A DNA stretch of 47,014 bases, taken from NCBI GenBank assembly GCA_002030045.1, contig LQBI01000011.1, positions 1 through 47,014 on the forward strand, in the 5' to 3' direction. Below, piece after piece: positions 17,470 through 26,500 of the stretch. This DNA is from Candidatus Aegiribacteria sp. MLS_C (lineage in GTDB: Bacteria > Fermentibacterota > Fermentibacteria > Fermentibacterales > JCC-6). Position 1 is the first letter of the stretch, and every line of letters starts with the position of its first letter. Made by a program: the position numbers and the translations under genes. A model generated the notes under the pieces. The model did no database searches. It had not been told where the DNA came from and was given only the letters and a program-made list of their open reading frames with translations.

Positions 17470-17723
17470 AGTCAGTGTTATCCGGTACTTGGAACTGGCT
17501 GCGGTATCATGCTGGAATGTGGCGGGGAGTATCGCAGCGCCCTGTCAGCTGCTGAAGCCAATAATGGATGGTGTATCCTGGTTGGAGGAAGCCGACAGGC
17601 ACATCGTCAGAATTACCCTTCGCATGACTGACAGGGCTTTCCCAGGACGGATTGAGTCCTGGAGCAATTCCGAGTATGGTTCCCGGGCAGGTTCAGTCTG
17701 TCAATCGGAGGAGTGGGAGACCG

Positions 17724-17855
17724 ATGGAAGTAGATGAGATACTGGATGCACTTAGGTACTATAGAGGCAGTTACCCAAGGGAAGCCATGGATGATGAGGT
17801 AAACCTCACGGGGCGATGGGCGTGCTTCAATGAAGACGGCCCCTGGTTGCCTTAA
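17724..17855 (+). pseudogene. N-terminal fragment of a DUF1186 protein
   Basis: ATG 17724 with GGAGGAG upstream. MEVDEILDALRYYRGSYPRE is the canonical start of DUF1186 proteins and parallels the DUF1186 block in the 14181 gene. After MDDEV the similarity stops and the frame ends 18 codons later, where sequence belonging to the GHKL ATPase locus begins. The insertion of that locus appears to have cut this gene. The 250 bases before it (17470-17723) hold nothing I recognise. Confidence 0.7.
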
Positions 17856-17892
17856 GGACGGAACGGAAGGAAAGGGAGACCCGGGCAGGACC

Positions 17893-20094
17893 ATGAGTGG
17901 AGTCCTGAGGAAACAGCTGGAAGTCGATAGGAGGACGCTGCGGCAGAACGCCTCCCTGGCCATTCGGGATGTGTACGACGCGATCGTTGAACTGGTGACC
18001 AATGCCGATGACAGGTACCAGGTACTCGAATGCTCCGGGCGGATCGAGATCGAGGTGGACAGGCGCAAGGGGGAACCGAGCCTGCTCAGGGTAAGGGATT
18101 TCGCCGACGGCATGACGGCGGAGGTCATGGACAGGAAGCTTTCGAGAATGGGCGGCAGGGTAAGCGGCCTGGAGAGCGGGAAGTCGGTCCGTGGCACGAA
18201 TTCGAGAGGGGCCAAGGATGTGGCCGCGCTTGGTCTCGTGCGTTTCGAGTCGATAGCTGGCGACGGTTTCTACCACCGTTGCGAGATCGATCCACAGTTC
18301 GAGTTTTCCCTCTGGGAGTCGGTGAAGGCCGGAGCGAAGCACCGCAAGGCTATGGGGATAGCCAGGGGAACCGGCACTCTCGTGACTCTGGAAGTGGAGA
18401 GGAAGAACCGCATCCCATGGCACGATACCATGGTGAAGCATCTCGGCAGGCTCGTTCCCCTGAGGGACATCCTGCTGGATCCTTCAAGGGAGGTCGTCCT
18501 GAGAGATACCGGCAAGAACCGGAAGGACGTGATAGAGCCTCCCCACGTAGAGGGAGTGGACAGAGTAAAGATATCGTTCCCTGTCCCCGGTTATTCTGAG
18601 GCGAAGGCCAAGCTCGTTGTTCGCCGGGCGAAAAAGCGTTTCGAGAGGGAGGCGCCGAAGTTCAGGCTGGGGGGGATACTCATCCAGTCCAGGCATGCGA
18701 TCCATGAAGCAACACTTTTCGATCCCGCGTTCGAGAACGATCCCAACGCGCTCTGGTTCTTCGGCAAGCTCAGGTGCGAGTACATAGACGAACTGTGGAA
18801 CCAGTACGACGAACTCTACGCGAAGGGTATCGAGCACGATGAGGACAATCCGTGCCCCGTGATCGATCCTTCGCGCAGGACCGGCCTGACCAGGGAACAC
18901 CCCTTCGTGCAGGCGCTGTTCGACCAGGTCCTGAACCGGCTGAGGCCTCTGGTGGAGGAGGAGAGAAGGAGGGAGGAGAGACGCAGGACCCAGGTCGAGA
19001 GCGAGGAGACGAGAAAGAGGCTGGACGCTCTGGAAAAGGCGGCGACGGATTTCATGATGGAGTTCGCCGAGGAGGAGGAACCCTCCAGGGACCCGGACAG
19101 CAGGAAAGCCGAAAGCAAGTTCGTGGAGAACGGTTTCATACTCTACCCGCCATTCGCGCAGATTGTCGTGGGCGACAGTCAGAAGTTCTGGTTCAACGTG
19201 AACCAGAAAGCCTTTCCCGAGATAGGCGAGGGTACTTCTATCGAGATCAACTGCGTCACTCCGGATCTCGTCTCCGAGAAGACCGCCTGTGAACTCTCCG
19301 GGCATCCCAGGCAGGATGACGTCGTCAGGGCGGTTTGGAGCGTCAAAGCTCAGAATGTAATAGATGCCACCGGACTTGAAGTGCGGGTAGGCCCGATATA
19401 CGCTTCCAGTGTTGTTGAAGTGCTGGCCAGCGAGGCGGAAAGATACAGGGACATAGATTCCCTGCGGTTCCAGAAGAAGCAGTACAGAATGAGGACCGAT
19501 ACCGGAAGGAAGAGGATACGGCTCTTCGCGCCCATGGAACTGGTTCAGGACAATGCGAGTGTCGAACTGGACATAACGGGGAATTCCTTCGAGGTACGGG
19601 GACAGCACATTTTCAGGCATGAATCGGAACTGGGGATCGCTGTCTGCAAGATCTCCATCGTATCCGACGGTACCGAGGCATCCGAGACCATAACCGCGAG
19701 AGCGGGCGGTCAGACCGCATCCGCTGAACTGGTGAGCTACCAGCCCCTGGGCGCGGGGCTGGAGATACGCATAGAGGATTCGGACATGGGGGATTTCCGT
19801 TACAGGTGGAAGCAGAACGTGCTGGAGATAGCGGCAGGCCACCCGTCGCTGAGGCGGTATCTGGGGTCGAAGAAGGACAACTATCCCGGCCAGGACGAGA
19901 AGCACTTCAGGCTCCTGATAGCCGAGATAGTGGCCGAGGCAGTGTGTTCCCAGATAGTCTCCAGGAATGTGGAGATGAACCCGGGAGCATACGTCAGCGC
20001 CGGATGGGACGTCCTCTATTCCGAGTACTCACATCTCATGACCAGATTCCTGCCTGTCACCCACAAGCTGCAGTGTCCCTCCGGCGAGCTGTGA
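17893..20094 (+). CDS. GHKL-family (HSP90/MutL/MORC-like) ATPase of unknown role
   Basis: 733-aa soluble ATPase. Bergerat-fold motifs are clear: N-box AIVELVTNADDRY with general-base Glu 33 and Mg-binding Asn 37; G1 box RDFADGM (68-74); and a lid with RGTNSRGAKDVAALG (100-114). An S5-like transducer region probably follows (about 130-270), then a charged coiled coil about 355-405 (EEERRREERRRTQVESEETR), then beta-rich C-terminal domains without signal peptide or TM. Bacterial stand-alone proteins of this type include the MORC-like ATPases linked to restriction and defence clusters. No nuclease domain is recognisable. An in-frame ATG at 17830 overlaps the DUF1186 fragment; I prefer 17893 (GGCAGGA upstream). 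It is followed 90 nt later by the AbiE-3 operon on the same strand. Confidence 0.8.
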   Translation: MSGVLRKQLEVDRRTLRQNASLAIRDVYDAIVELVTNADDRYQVLECSGRIEIEVDRRKGEPSLLRVRDFADGMTAEVMDRKLSRMGGRVSGLESGKSVRGTNSRGAKDVAALGLVRFESIAGDGFYHRCEIDPQFEFSLWESVKAGAKHRKAMGIARGTGTLVTLEVERKNRIPWHDTMVKHLGRLVPLRDILLDPSREVVLRDTGKNRKDVIEPPHVEGVDRVKISFPVPGYSEAKAKLVVRRAKKRFEREAPKFRLGGILIQSRHAIHEATLFDPAFENDPNALWFFGKLRCEYIDELWNQYDELYAKGIEHDEDNPCPVIDPSRRTGLTREHPFVQALFDQVLNRLRPLVEEERRREERRRTQVESEETRKRLDALEKAATDFMMEFAEEEEPSRDPDSRKAESKFVENGFILYPPFAQIVVGDSQKFWFNVNQKAFPEIGEGTSIEINCVTPDLVSEKTACELSGHPRQDDVVRAVWSVKAQNVIDATGLEVRVGPIYASSVVEVLASEAERYRDIDSLRFQKKQYRMRTDTGRKRIRLFAPMELVQDNASVELDITGNSFEVRGQHIFRHESELGIAVCKISIVSDGTEASETITARAGGQTASAELVSYQPLGAGLEIRIEDSDMGDFRYRWKQNVLEIAAGHPSLRRYLGSKKDNYPGQDEKHFRLLIAEIVAEAVCSQIVSRNVEMNPGAYVSAGWDVLYSEYSHLMTRFLPVTHKLQCPSGEL

Positions 20095-20149
20095 AGGGTC
20101 GGTCGGACCGGAACGCTGAGGGTAGATAATTCCAGGCAATCCTCATCCA

Positions 20150-20184
20150 TTGCATTATGTTAACATATGTGTTATTTATCTGCA
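20150..20184 (+). promoter_or_regulatory. Promoter-operator of the AbiE-3 operon
   Basis: TTGCAT (20150-20155), 17-bp spacer, TATTTA (20173-20178, 4 of 6), then 6 nt to ATG 20185. The spacer carries the near-perfect palindrome TAACATATGTGTTA (20161-20174), with flanking GTTAAC. The layout copies that of AbiE-1: operator between the boxes and a start codon at about +1 with no Shine-Dalgarno sequence. Confidence 0.65.
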
Positions 20185-20817
20185 ATGAAATTTGAAGAAC
20201 TGCTGCAGATCGTCAGGAATGAGCCGGTCTTCTCCACGGGTATCCTGCTGGCGGGGGATACCACAGCGGAGAATGCCAGGGCTCGGCTCTCCAGGTGGGT
20301 GAGGGAAGGCAGGGTCATCAGCCTCAGGAGGGGCTGCTATGCGCTTGCCGAACCTTATGCGGATACTCCTCCCCATCCATTCCTGGTGGCCAACGCCATG
20401 GAGCTGGGGTCGTATGTCAGCTGCCAGACTGCCCTGGCATGGCATGGGCTGGTTCCGGAGACGATCGGGGCTGTGACTTCCATTACACCGGGCAGGCCTT
20501 CCGTAGTAAGGAACGAACTGGGCACCTTCATTTACCGTCACATGCGGCGGGAACTCCTTGCAGGCTACAGGAGAGAGACCCTGCCTGGAGGCAGGAAGGC
20601 AAGGGTAGCTTCGCCAGAAAAGGCTCTGCTGGACCTTATTTACCTGGAGCCGGGAGGGTACTCCCCGGAATACCTGGAGGAGCTGAGGCTCCAGAACACC
20701 GATATTCTATCCCAGGAATCTCTGGAGGAACTGGTGGAGATGTGGGACAGGCCAAGGATGAGAAGGGCACTGGAGAATCTGCGCCCTTATCTGTCGGGAA
20801 GCAGGAGGAAAACATGA
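20185..20817 (+). CDS. AbiEi-type antitoxin / repressor (pair 3)
   Basis: 210-aa AbiEi-like antitoxin: winged helix about 25-60 (RARLSRWVREGRVISLRRGC, then YALAE), then SCQTALAWHGLVPETIGAV, SITPGRP and ASPEKALLDLIYLE, in the family order. An ATG at 20167 is also in frame but lies upstream of the -10 box, so 20185 (MKFEELLQ) is preferred. The stop overlaps the toxin ATG (ATGA), and AGGAGG just before that overlap is inside this gene. It follows the GHKL ATPase on the same strand. Confidence 0.92.
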   Translation: MKFEELLQIVRNEPVFSTGILLAGDTTAENARARLSRWVREGRVISLRRGCYALAEPYADTPPHPFLVANAMELGSYVSCQTALAWHGLVPETIGAVTSITPGRPSVVRNELGTFIYRHMRRELLAGYRRETLPGGRKARVASPEKALLDLIYLEPGGYSPEYLEELRLQNTDILSQESLEELVEMWDRPRMRRALENLRPYLSGSRRKT

Positions 20818-21632
20818 AGGAGGAACTCAGGAGCATCGTCGAGGCGGCTCCTTCGGTTCTTGCCGGTATGAACCTGACCCGCGAGTACCTGCAGTCCCGG
20901 ATCCTGCTACTGATGCAGGAAGCAGGGGCCATGATCCCCCTGGCCTTCTGCGGGGGGACCGCTCTGAGATTCCTGTACGGGCTTCCCCGGTTCTCGGAGG
21001 ACCTGGATTTCTCCATGGAAAAGCGCATGGAGGAAGACGGACTTCGGTCAATTGTCGACAGGGTTGAGAGGGGGCTTTCCCGCCAGGGATACGATGTGCA
21101 CGTGATTAGCAGGAATGTATCGGCGGTGGAGAGCCATCTCATCAGGTTTCCCGGGCTACCCTACGAGCTGGGTCTTGCAGCCAGACAGTCGCAGATAATG
21201 TCAATCAAGATCGAGGTGGACACCGATCCTCCGGAGGGGGCGGTACTGGAGTTAAGCATAGTCCGCAGGTTCGCCGTCATGCGGCTGCAGCACCATGACA
21301 GGGCATCCCTTCTTGCCGGCAAGCTCCACGCGGTGCTCTCGAGAAGCTACCCCAAGGGCAGGGATTACTACGACCTTCTATGGTACCTGACCTCGGAAGG
21401 CTGGCCGGGTCCCAACATGAGCATGCTCCGGAACGCACTTCGCCAGACCGGCTGGAGCGGCGGGGAGCTGGATTCGATGGACCTGCGAGCAATGCTCGAG
21501 GAGAAGTTCCTCTCGGTTGACTGGACGGCGGTCCGAAGAGATATCGAACCCTTCCTCGAGCATCCTTCCGAGGCGGAATACCTGAACGGGAAGGACATGA
21601 CGGGGCTGCTTGCGGATTCCGGCTTGTTCTAG
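20814..21632 (+). CDS. AbiEii-type nucleotidyltransferase toxin (pair 3)
   Basis: 272-aa nucleotidyltransferase toxin. Seen: FCGGTALRFLYGLPRFSEDL then DFS (metal Asp pair), MSIKIEVDTDPPEG, SLLAGKLHAVLSRSYPKGRD and YYDLLWYL, so all blocks of the family are complete. ATG 20814 has a perfect AGGAGG 6-7 nt upstream and overlaps the antitoxin stop by 4 nt. The frame is open far upstream in the antitoxin gene, but only the part from 20814 has family similarity. A hairpin repeat lies 60 nt downstream. Confidence 0.94.
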   Translation: MKEELRSIVEAAPSVLAGMNLTREYLQSRILLLMQEAGAMIPLAFCGGTALRFLYGLPRFSEDLDFSMEKRMEEDGLRSIVDRVERGLSRQGYDVHVISRNVSAVESHLIRFPGLPYELGLAARQSQIMSIKIEVDTDPPEGAVLELSIVRRFAVMRLQHHDRASLLAGKLHAVLSRSYPKGRDYYDLLWYLTSEGWPGPNMSMLRNALRQTGWSGGELDSMDLRAMLEEKFLSVDWTAVRRDIEPFLEHPSEAEYLNGKDMTGLLADSGLF

Positions 21633-21692
21633 AGACAGCTGCATCATGAATGTTTCGACCGGATGGAGCGCCGGAAACGGCGATCTACGGAC

Positions 21693-21717
21693 GATACTTC
21701 CATTCTGCGGAAGTATC
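21693..21717 (+). repeat. 25-nt hairpin repeat, copy 1 (downstream of AbiE-3)
   Basis: Arms GATACTTCC and GGAAGTATC (9 bp, perfect) close a 7-nt loop ATTCTGC. Copy 2 at 29129-29153 has the same arms except one C-G pair changed to T-A on both sides, and loop ATTCTGT. Weaker similarity continues about 25 nt downstream (TG.C...AAA...CCG...CTGTT). Not a terminator, as no T-run follows. Confidence 0.8.
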
Positions 21718-21843
21718 TGACCGGAAACCGCAACCTGTTCTTTCTCTTCTGCCGCCAGGGTCCCCGGCGAATACCTGTTTGCACCATCCGCTGCCGGGTT
21801 TATCTTTGTCTGAAGGCATGGATACGGACCATTCGGAGGGGTC

Positions 21844-23289
21844 ATGAAAGCATACAGGCACTTCATCATCGGAGTTACCGGCCGCATCGAACTCAACGAA
21901 CTGACTCGCAGGATGGCGGAGCGGCATCCCGGGATATCCGCGGAGGATTCCGCCCTGCAGGACGCAATTCCGTGCAGGGTGTTCAGTCCCGTATCCGGGG
22001 GCACGCTTACTGTCGCTGGCACTGAGATCGATTTCCGCATGGACCTTTACGTTATGCATCACGGGGTGTTCATGTTCGAGGTGGCCATGGAGGCGGAACA
22101 GCTGCCGGAGATGGTCACCGGCGGGAACTTCATGCTGGAGCAGGTGGGCATATCCGCCGGAGGGGTTCATTCCGAGAACCCTCTCATGATGCACGGCTGG
22201 ATGTTCCTGTTCAACCTGCTGGATTTCGAGGAGGTCATTTCCAGGCTGGGGGAGGTGGGCTCATTCAGGGAGGAGAGCCAGAGGGAGACCCACGACGCCA
22301 TTCTGGAGACGGCTCTGATAGATTCCTGCTACCTGGGTGACCAGAACTACCTGCAAACCCGGAGGGGCGTGAGCGAGTCGGTCCTTCTGGTGGGTGGTGC
22401 CGGAGAACTGGAACCGCCGGAGGATGCTGTAGAGGTGTACCGGGGCGGGTCGGTGGTTCGCATGATCGACAATGTCTTCTCCGCTCCGGAGGAGGATGAG
22501 GGATTCCTGGACCTGATGAGGTTCCTGCTCTACCGCGAGAACGTCATTGGTGTCTTCAACAAGACGATGTCCGACTGGCTCTCGTCCGTGAGCGAGCAGT
22601 CCAGGTACATCAGGGACAACATAGGGGAGACCAACAAGGTCTACTGGAGCAGGCTGAAGAGAAGGCTCGAGGTCTGGGACCTGAACTTCCTCGATACGTT
22701 CGCCTCGGCCAATGCAGTTATCAACTCCCTGGAGAGCGTGGAACCGGCGGGTCTGCAGCCGCCGTATTCGGAGACGGTCCGAGAAGAATACGAAAGGAGC
22801 AGGAAACTCCTGCTCCGCAACATGGATTCGCTTAAGTACTCCATCTCCAACCTGAGGACTCCCTGCGAGGCCCACGATGAGGATCTGCTGCAGAAGGAGA
22901 CCGAGAAAGTCAACGAGCGAATAATGCTCCTCTCGTTCCTGGCCATGTCCATACCGCTCCTGGGGGCCGTCCTGGCGCCGGGGATAGCAACCTCCACGAA
23001 ACTGGTGGCTGCAGCGGTCCTGTTCACACTTCCGGCCGCCTACGCCTACTTCAGGAGACTGCAGAAGAAGAAGGGCCACAGGAAGGCGACGGCAAGCTAC
23101 CTCCTGAACCAGAAGAGGAAACTGGAGGAGGAGATAGAAAACAGCAGGAAGACCCTGGACGGCATCATCAACCAGGAGGAACTCGATGAGAAGACCAGGT
23201 CCCAGGCGGTCGAGTTCGTAAGGAAGACACTTGCAGCTTCGGAAAAATACCTCGGTGAGCTGGAACGGGAGATCGAGAAATACGACTGA
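21844..23289 (+). CDS. Unknown protein with two TM helices and C-terminal coiled coils
   Basis: 481 aa, family not recognised. Residues 1-215 form a globular alpha/beta part (MKAYRHFIIGVTGRIELNEL). Residues 215-335 are mostly helical. Residues about 338-358 are a charged helix, 359-380 and 385-404 are two TM helices separated by a short polar turn, and 405-481 form a long charged coiled coil (KRKLEEEIENSRKTLDGI). The termini should therefore both be cytoplasmic. ATG 21844 follows a GGAGGGG at good spacing. It reads in the same direction as the GHKL ATPase and AbiE-3, 210 nt after the toxin, and could be an effector or sensor in that cluster. That is inference from position only. Confidence 0.8.
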   Translation: MKAYRHFIIGVTGRIELNELTRRMAERHPGISAEDSALQDAIPCRVFSPVSGGTLTVAGTEIDFRMDLYVMHHGVFMFEVAMEAEQLPEMVTGGNFMLEQVGISAGGVHSENPLMMHGWMFLFNLLDFEEVISRLGEVGSFREESQRETHDAILETALIDSCYLGDQNYLQTRRGVSESVLLVGGAGELEPPEDAVEVYRGGSVVRMIDNVFSAPEEDEGFLDLMRFLLYRENVIGVFNKTMSDWLSSVSEQSRYIRDNIGETNKVYWSRLKRRLEVWDLNFLDTFASANAVINSLESVEPAGLQPPYSETVREEYERSRKLLLRNMDSLKYSISNLRTPCEAHDEDLLQKETEKVNERIMLLSFLAMSIPLLGAVLAPGIATSTKLVAAAVLFTLPAAYAYFRRLQKKKGHRKATASYLLNQKRKLEEEIENSRKTLDGIINQEELDEKTRSQAVEFVRKTLAASEKYLGELEREIEKYD

Positions 23290-23381
23290 CCGGGCTGAAT
23301 CCTCGCGGTGAGCGGAGCACATCGGTTGGTCTTCATTGCTCTTCGCCTAAGCGTGGAATGTAAGCATGGCCGTTACCAGAG

Positions 23382-23438
23382 GGTTGCCGGTTTTACGGAA
23401 TCCGCTTCTTTCTGTCCCCGCTGCATGGACCGGCAACC
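23382..23438. repeat. 10-bp inverted repeat in the convergent gap
   Basis: GGTTGCCGGT (23382-23391) and ACCGGCAACC (23429-23438) are perfect complements separated by 37 bases. They sit between the convergent 481-aa protein gene and the TIR-STAND gene. The 23290-23561 gap is otherwise AT-rich towards its right end and holds no gene I can support. It could form a bidirectional terminator-like stem. Confidence 0.6.
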
Positions 23439-23561
23439 ATAGTTCTGATGCGGATCCATATTGAGACATAGTAATATTTAAGGAGATGCACCTTCATTCT
23501 TGGGATTTCTTGATGATGAGCACACAGTACGGAAGCATCGAATTTATACAGTCTGTTATGC

Positions 23562-26500
23562 CTATGCTTCTCCAGTGGTATCCCAGTGAGCCGGCAGGGG
23601 TACATCCTCCGCCGCGCAGACCGAGGCGACAAGCCTGTCATGGAGTTCCGCGAGACCTTTCAGTGAATCTCTGTCAAGTTTCAGGTCCGATGCGATGGTG
23701 AGTGCCTCGGTATAGCATTCAAGAGCTTTGCCCGTATCAACATCAATGCTGATAAGCAGACATCCGAGGTTGGCCAGCACGTTGGCGACTTCCTTCAGGT
23801 TCTTTGTCTCCCTGTCCACTTCGAGCGCCATCTCGTAATGACTGTGCGCCGTGTCATAGCGTTCCAGCTTCATATATGCGTTGCCAAGGTTACCCAGTAT
23901 TATCCCTTCACTGATCCTGTTCCCGACCTCGCGATGTATTTTCAGGGCTTGCAGGTAGTTTTCGACAGCTTCGTCAGTTGATCCCTTTTCGGCGTAGAGG
24001 ACACCGAGATTGCCAAGAATGCTACCCTCTATGAAGCGGTCGCCTATCTCCCTGATAGCTTCCAGGCTCCTTCTGAAGTGATTGAATGATTCGTCGAAGC
24101 GACCCTGCGACATGCGCAGAATACCGAGATTTACCTCGATAATACCGGTGGAACGCCGATTTCCGATCTCCCGCTGTCTGACAAGGGATTTTTCGTAGTA
24201 CTCCCCCGCTTCATCCAGGTCGCCCCTGGACCACAGGAGTGAACCCAGATTGTTATGCACATCTGCGATGGACCGTCTATCACCAACTCTGCGAGCTATC
24301 TCCAGGGCCTGTTCGTAGTACGACCGCGCCTCGTCAAAGAGCCCCCTCGTCTTGAAAAGGATACCGAGATTCCCGAGAATGACGCCCTCTGACCGGAGGT
24401 CACCCGCTTCTTGGTGTATTTCCAGCGCTTTTGTGTAAAAGTCCTCGGCTTCGTCCATTCGACCCTGGTTCGTGCTCAGCGCTCCGAGATTGCCCAGGAC
24501 TATTCCCTCGAAGGCCCGGTTCCCCGCTTTCCTTGCAAGCTCCAGTGCTCTTTTCCAGCTGGTTCCGGCCTCTTCCACAGCGCCTGTGACCCTTTCCAGA
24601 TTGCCCCGCTTCTTGAGTGCGACGGCCATCCTGTAATCTGAGCCGGTCCTTTCCGCCAGATCGATCATCCTCCGGACAGTGTTCTTCTGCTCAGTCCGGT
24701 CGCCCAGTATGTCCAGTACCTGTTCCCGGCCGGAGAGGAGCTTGAACAGATTCTCATCCAGCTGCCTGTCGTCCTTTTGTCTGTTCAGCAGCTCCTCCAG
24801 ACTGTAGGAGAGCTTCAGGGCCTCTTCGCCCATGTAGTTCTCCATGGCCCTGAACCCCCACATGATCGCTTTGTGGTCCAGTTCGGCCTTCTGGTAGTGA
24901 TGCATGAGTATTCCAGATATTCGATCGGTCTCGTTCGGAAGCAGTTCCTCTATGGACTCCGCGGCCACTTTATGCAGAAGCTTCAGGTTGATCTCGTGTA
25001 TGCTGGAGTAGGCCGTGTCATGAATCAGGACATGCCTGAAGGCGTATGACCTCTCGATGGGACTGCCGGTCTGCAGGAGCATCTTCCTCTCCTCCAGGCC
25101 TTCGAATACCTCATCCTTCGCCCTTCCGAGGAACAGCTTCTCCGCCAGCTTGTGGTAGAGCCTGAGCTGGAACTCCATTCCCAGGACGGAAGAGTGCTGG
25201 AGGACGTTTCTCCATGATTCCGGCAGTCTGTCCAGCCTGGACTGCAGCAGCCCCGTGATAGTGTCCGGGACGAAGATCTCTCCGATCGGTGTGGCGAACC
25301 TCCATTCCTGTTCCAGCTCGGTCAGTGAACCTGATTCAACCAGGTCCAGCACCAGCTCCTGCAGGTAGAACGGGTTGCCGCCGGAACGGTTCAGAAGGAA
25401 TTCGACGACATCCGATGCGACCATTCTTGAACCTCGGTCGCTGATACCTGAAAGGAGTTTCCTGACTAGTTCAGTGGAGGCTTCCTGGTCTACTTCCGTC
25501 AATTCCATCCGATCGAAGCTGGAGTGGTTTCCCAGGCTCTCGAACTCAACTGCTGAGCCGTCCTCTCGCTCGGGTCTTGCTATCAGCACGAATAGTACTG
25601 GAAACTCGGTATCCAGATTGTCCAGGATGAACTCGAGTACCCCGAGGTCACTGTCGTCCATCCACTGCAGGTCATCGAGGATCACCAGGAGTATTTTCCC
25701 GTCGGCAAGTACCTCGATGAGTCCGCGGAAGGCGATCCTGGTTTCGAGTTCTATCGCCTTCCTGTCCAGTTCCGCCATCCTTCTGTCACCTGATGGTATC
25801 GATAGCAGTTCGGCGAGGAAGGGAGCGGAATCATCCAGGATTCCATCCTCATCGTAGTCTTCAAGCCTGTCGAGGAATCCACGGTAATCGATCCTGCTGC
25901 CGTGTTCTATGTCCAGTGCGTGCCTCAGAAGTGTTGTCCACAGCCAGAAAGGAGGCTGGGCGAATGACAGTGTCTGTCCCCGCAGGACGATCTCGTCACC
26001 GGAACGGTTCTGCTCGATGAACTCGTGCACCAGTCGGGATTTACCTATTCCGGCATCGCCGCTGATGCACATCACCAGGTGACTCGCTGACGAAGGATCA
26101 TGTCTGTGTGAACTGCACCTCTGTCTTTCCAGCAGAGATGTCAGTCTCTCGAGTTCCTTTTCCCTGCCCACGAATGGTGACTGTATTCTCAGGATCCTGG
26201 CACCCGGAACCGCGCTATGGCGCCGGGCTAGGCGGTAAACTCCTTCAGAATGGGATTTCCAGGTATACTCATCCCTTAGTGCATTACGGACCGTTTCCGT
26301 TGCCAGAAGAGAACCGGAAGCGATTCCAGACAATTCAGCTGCTTGCTCGAGCACCTCTCCGCGGGGTTCGACGCGCTCTTCCGCCGAGGGATCAACATCG
26401 ATCATACCCGACGCTGCTCCCAGGCCGAACGCCAGGTTCATCTCCCTGCCGCCCAGGGTCGAGTCGATACTAGACAGCGCCTTCAGGAGCGAGATCCCGC

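Noticed and set aside
18484-19905. 473-codon open frame on the minus strand
   Set aside because: It is antisense to the GHKL ATPase gene, has no ribosome site or family similarity, and the plus-strand frame has complete Bergerat motifs.
20295-20813. Upstream extension of the AbiEii-3 frame
   Set aside because: It runs through the antitoxin gene in another frame; the ATG at 20814 has the AGGAGG site and family similarity starts there.
23686-24640. Regular 120-bp periodicity resembling a DNA tandem repeat or CRISPR-like array
   Set aside because: It follows the TPR codons of the 1226-aa protein (40 residues per unit), and the units differ in sequence throughout.
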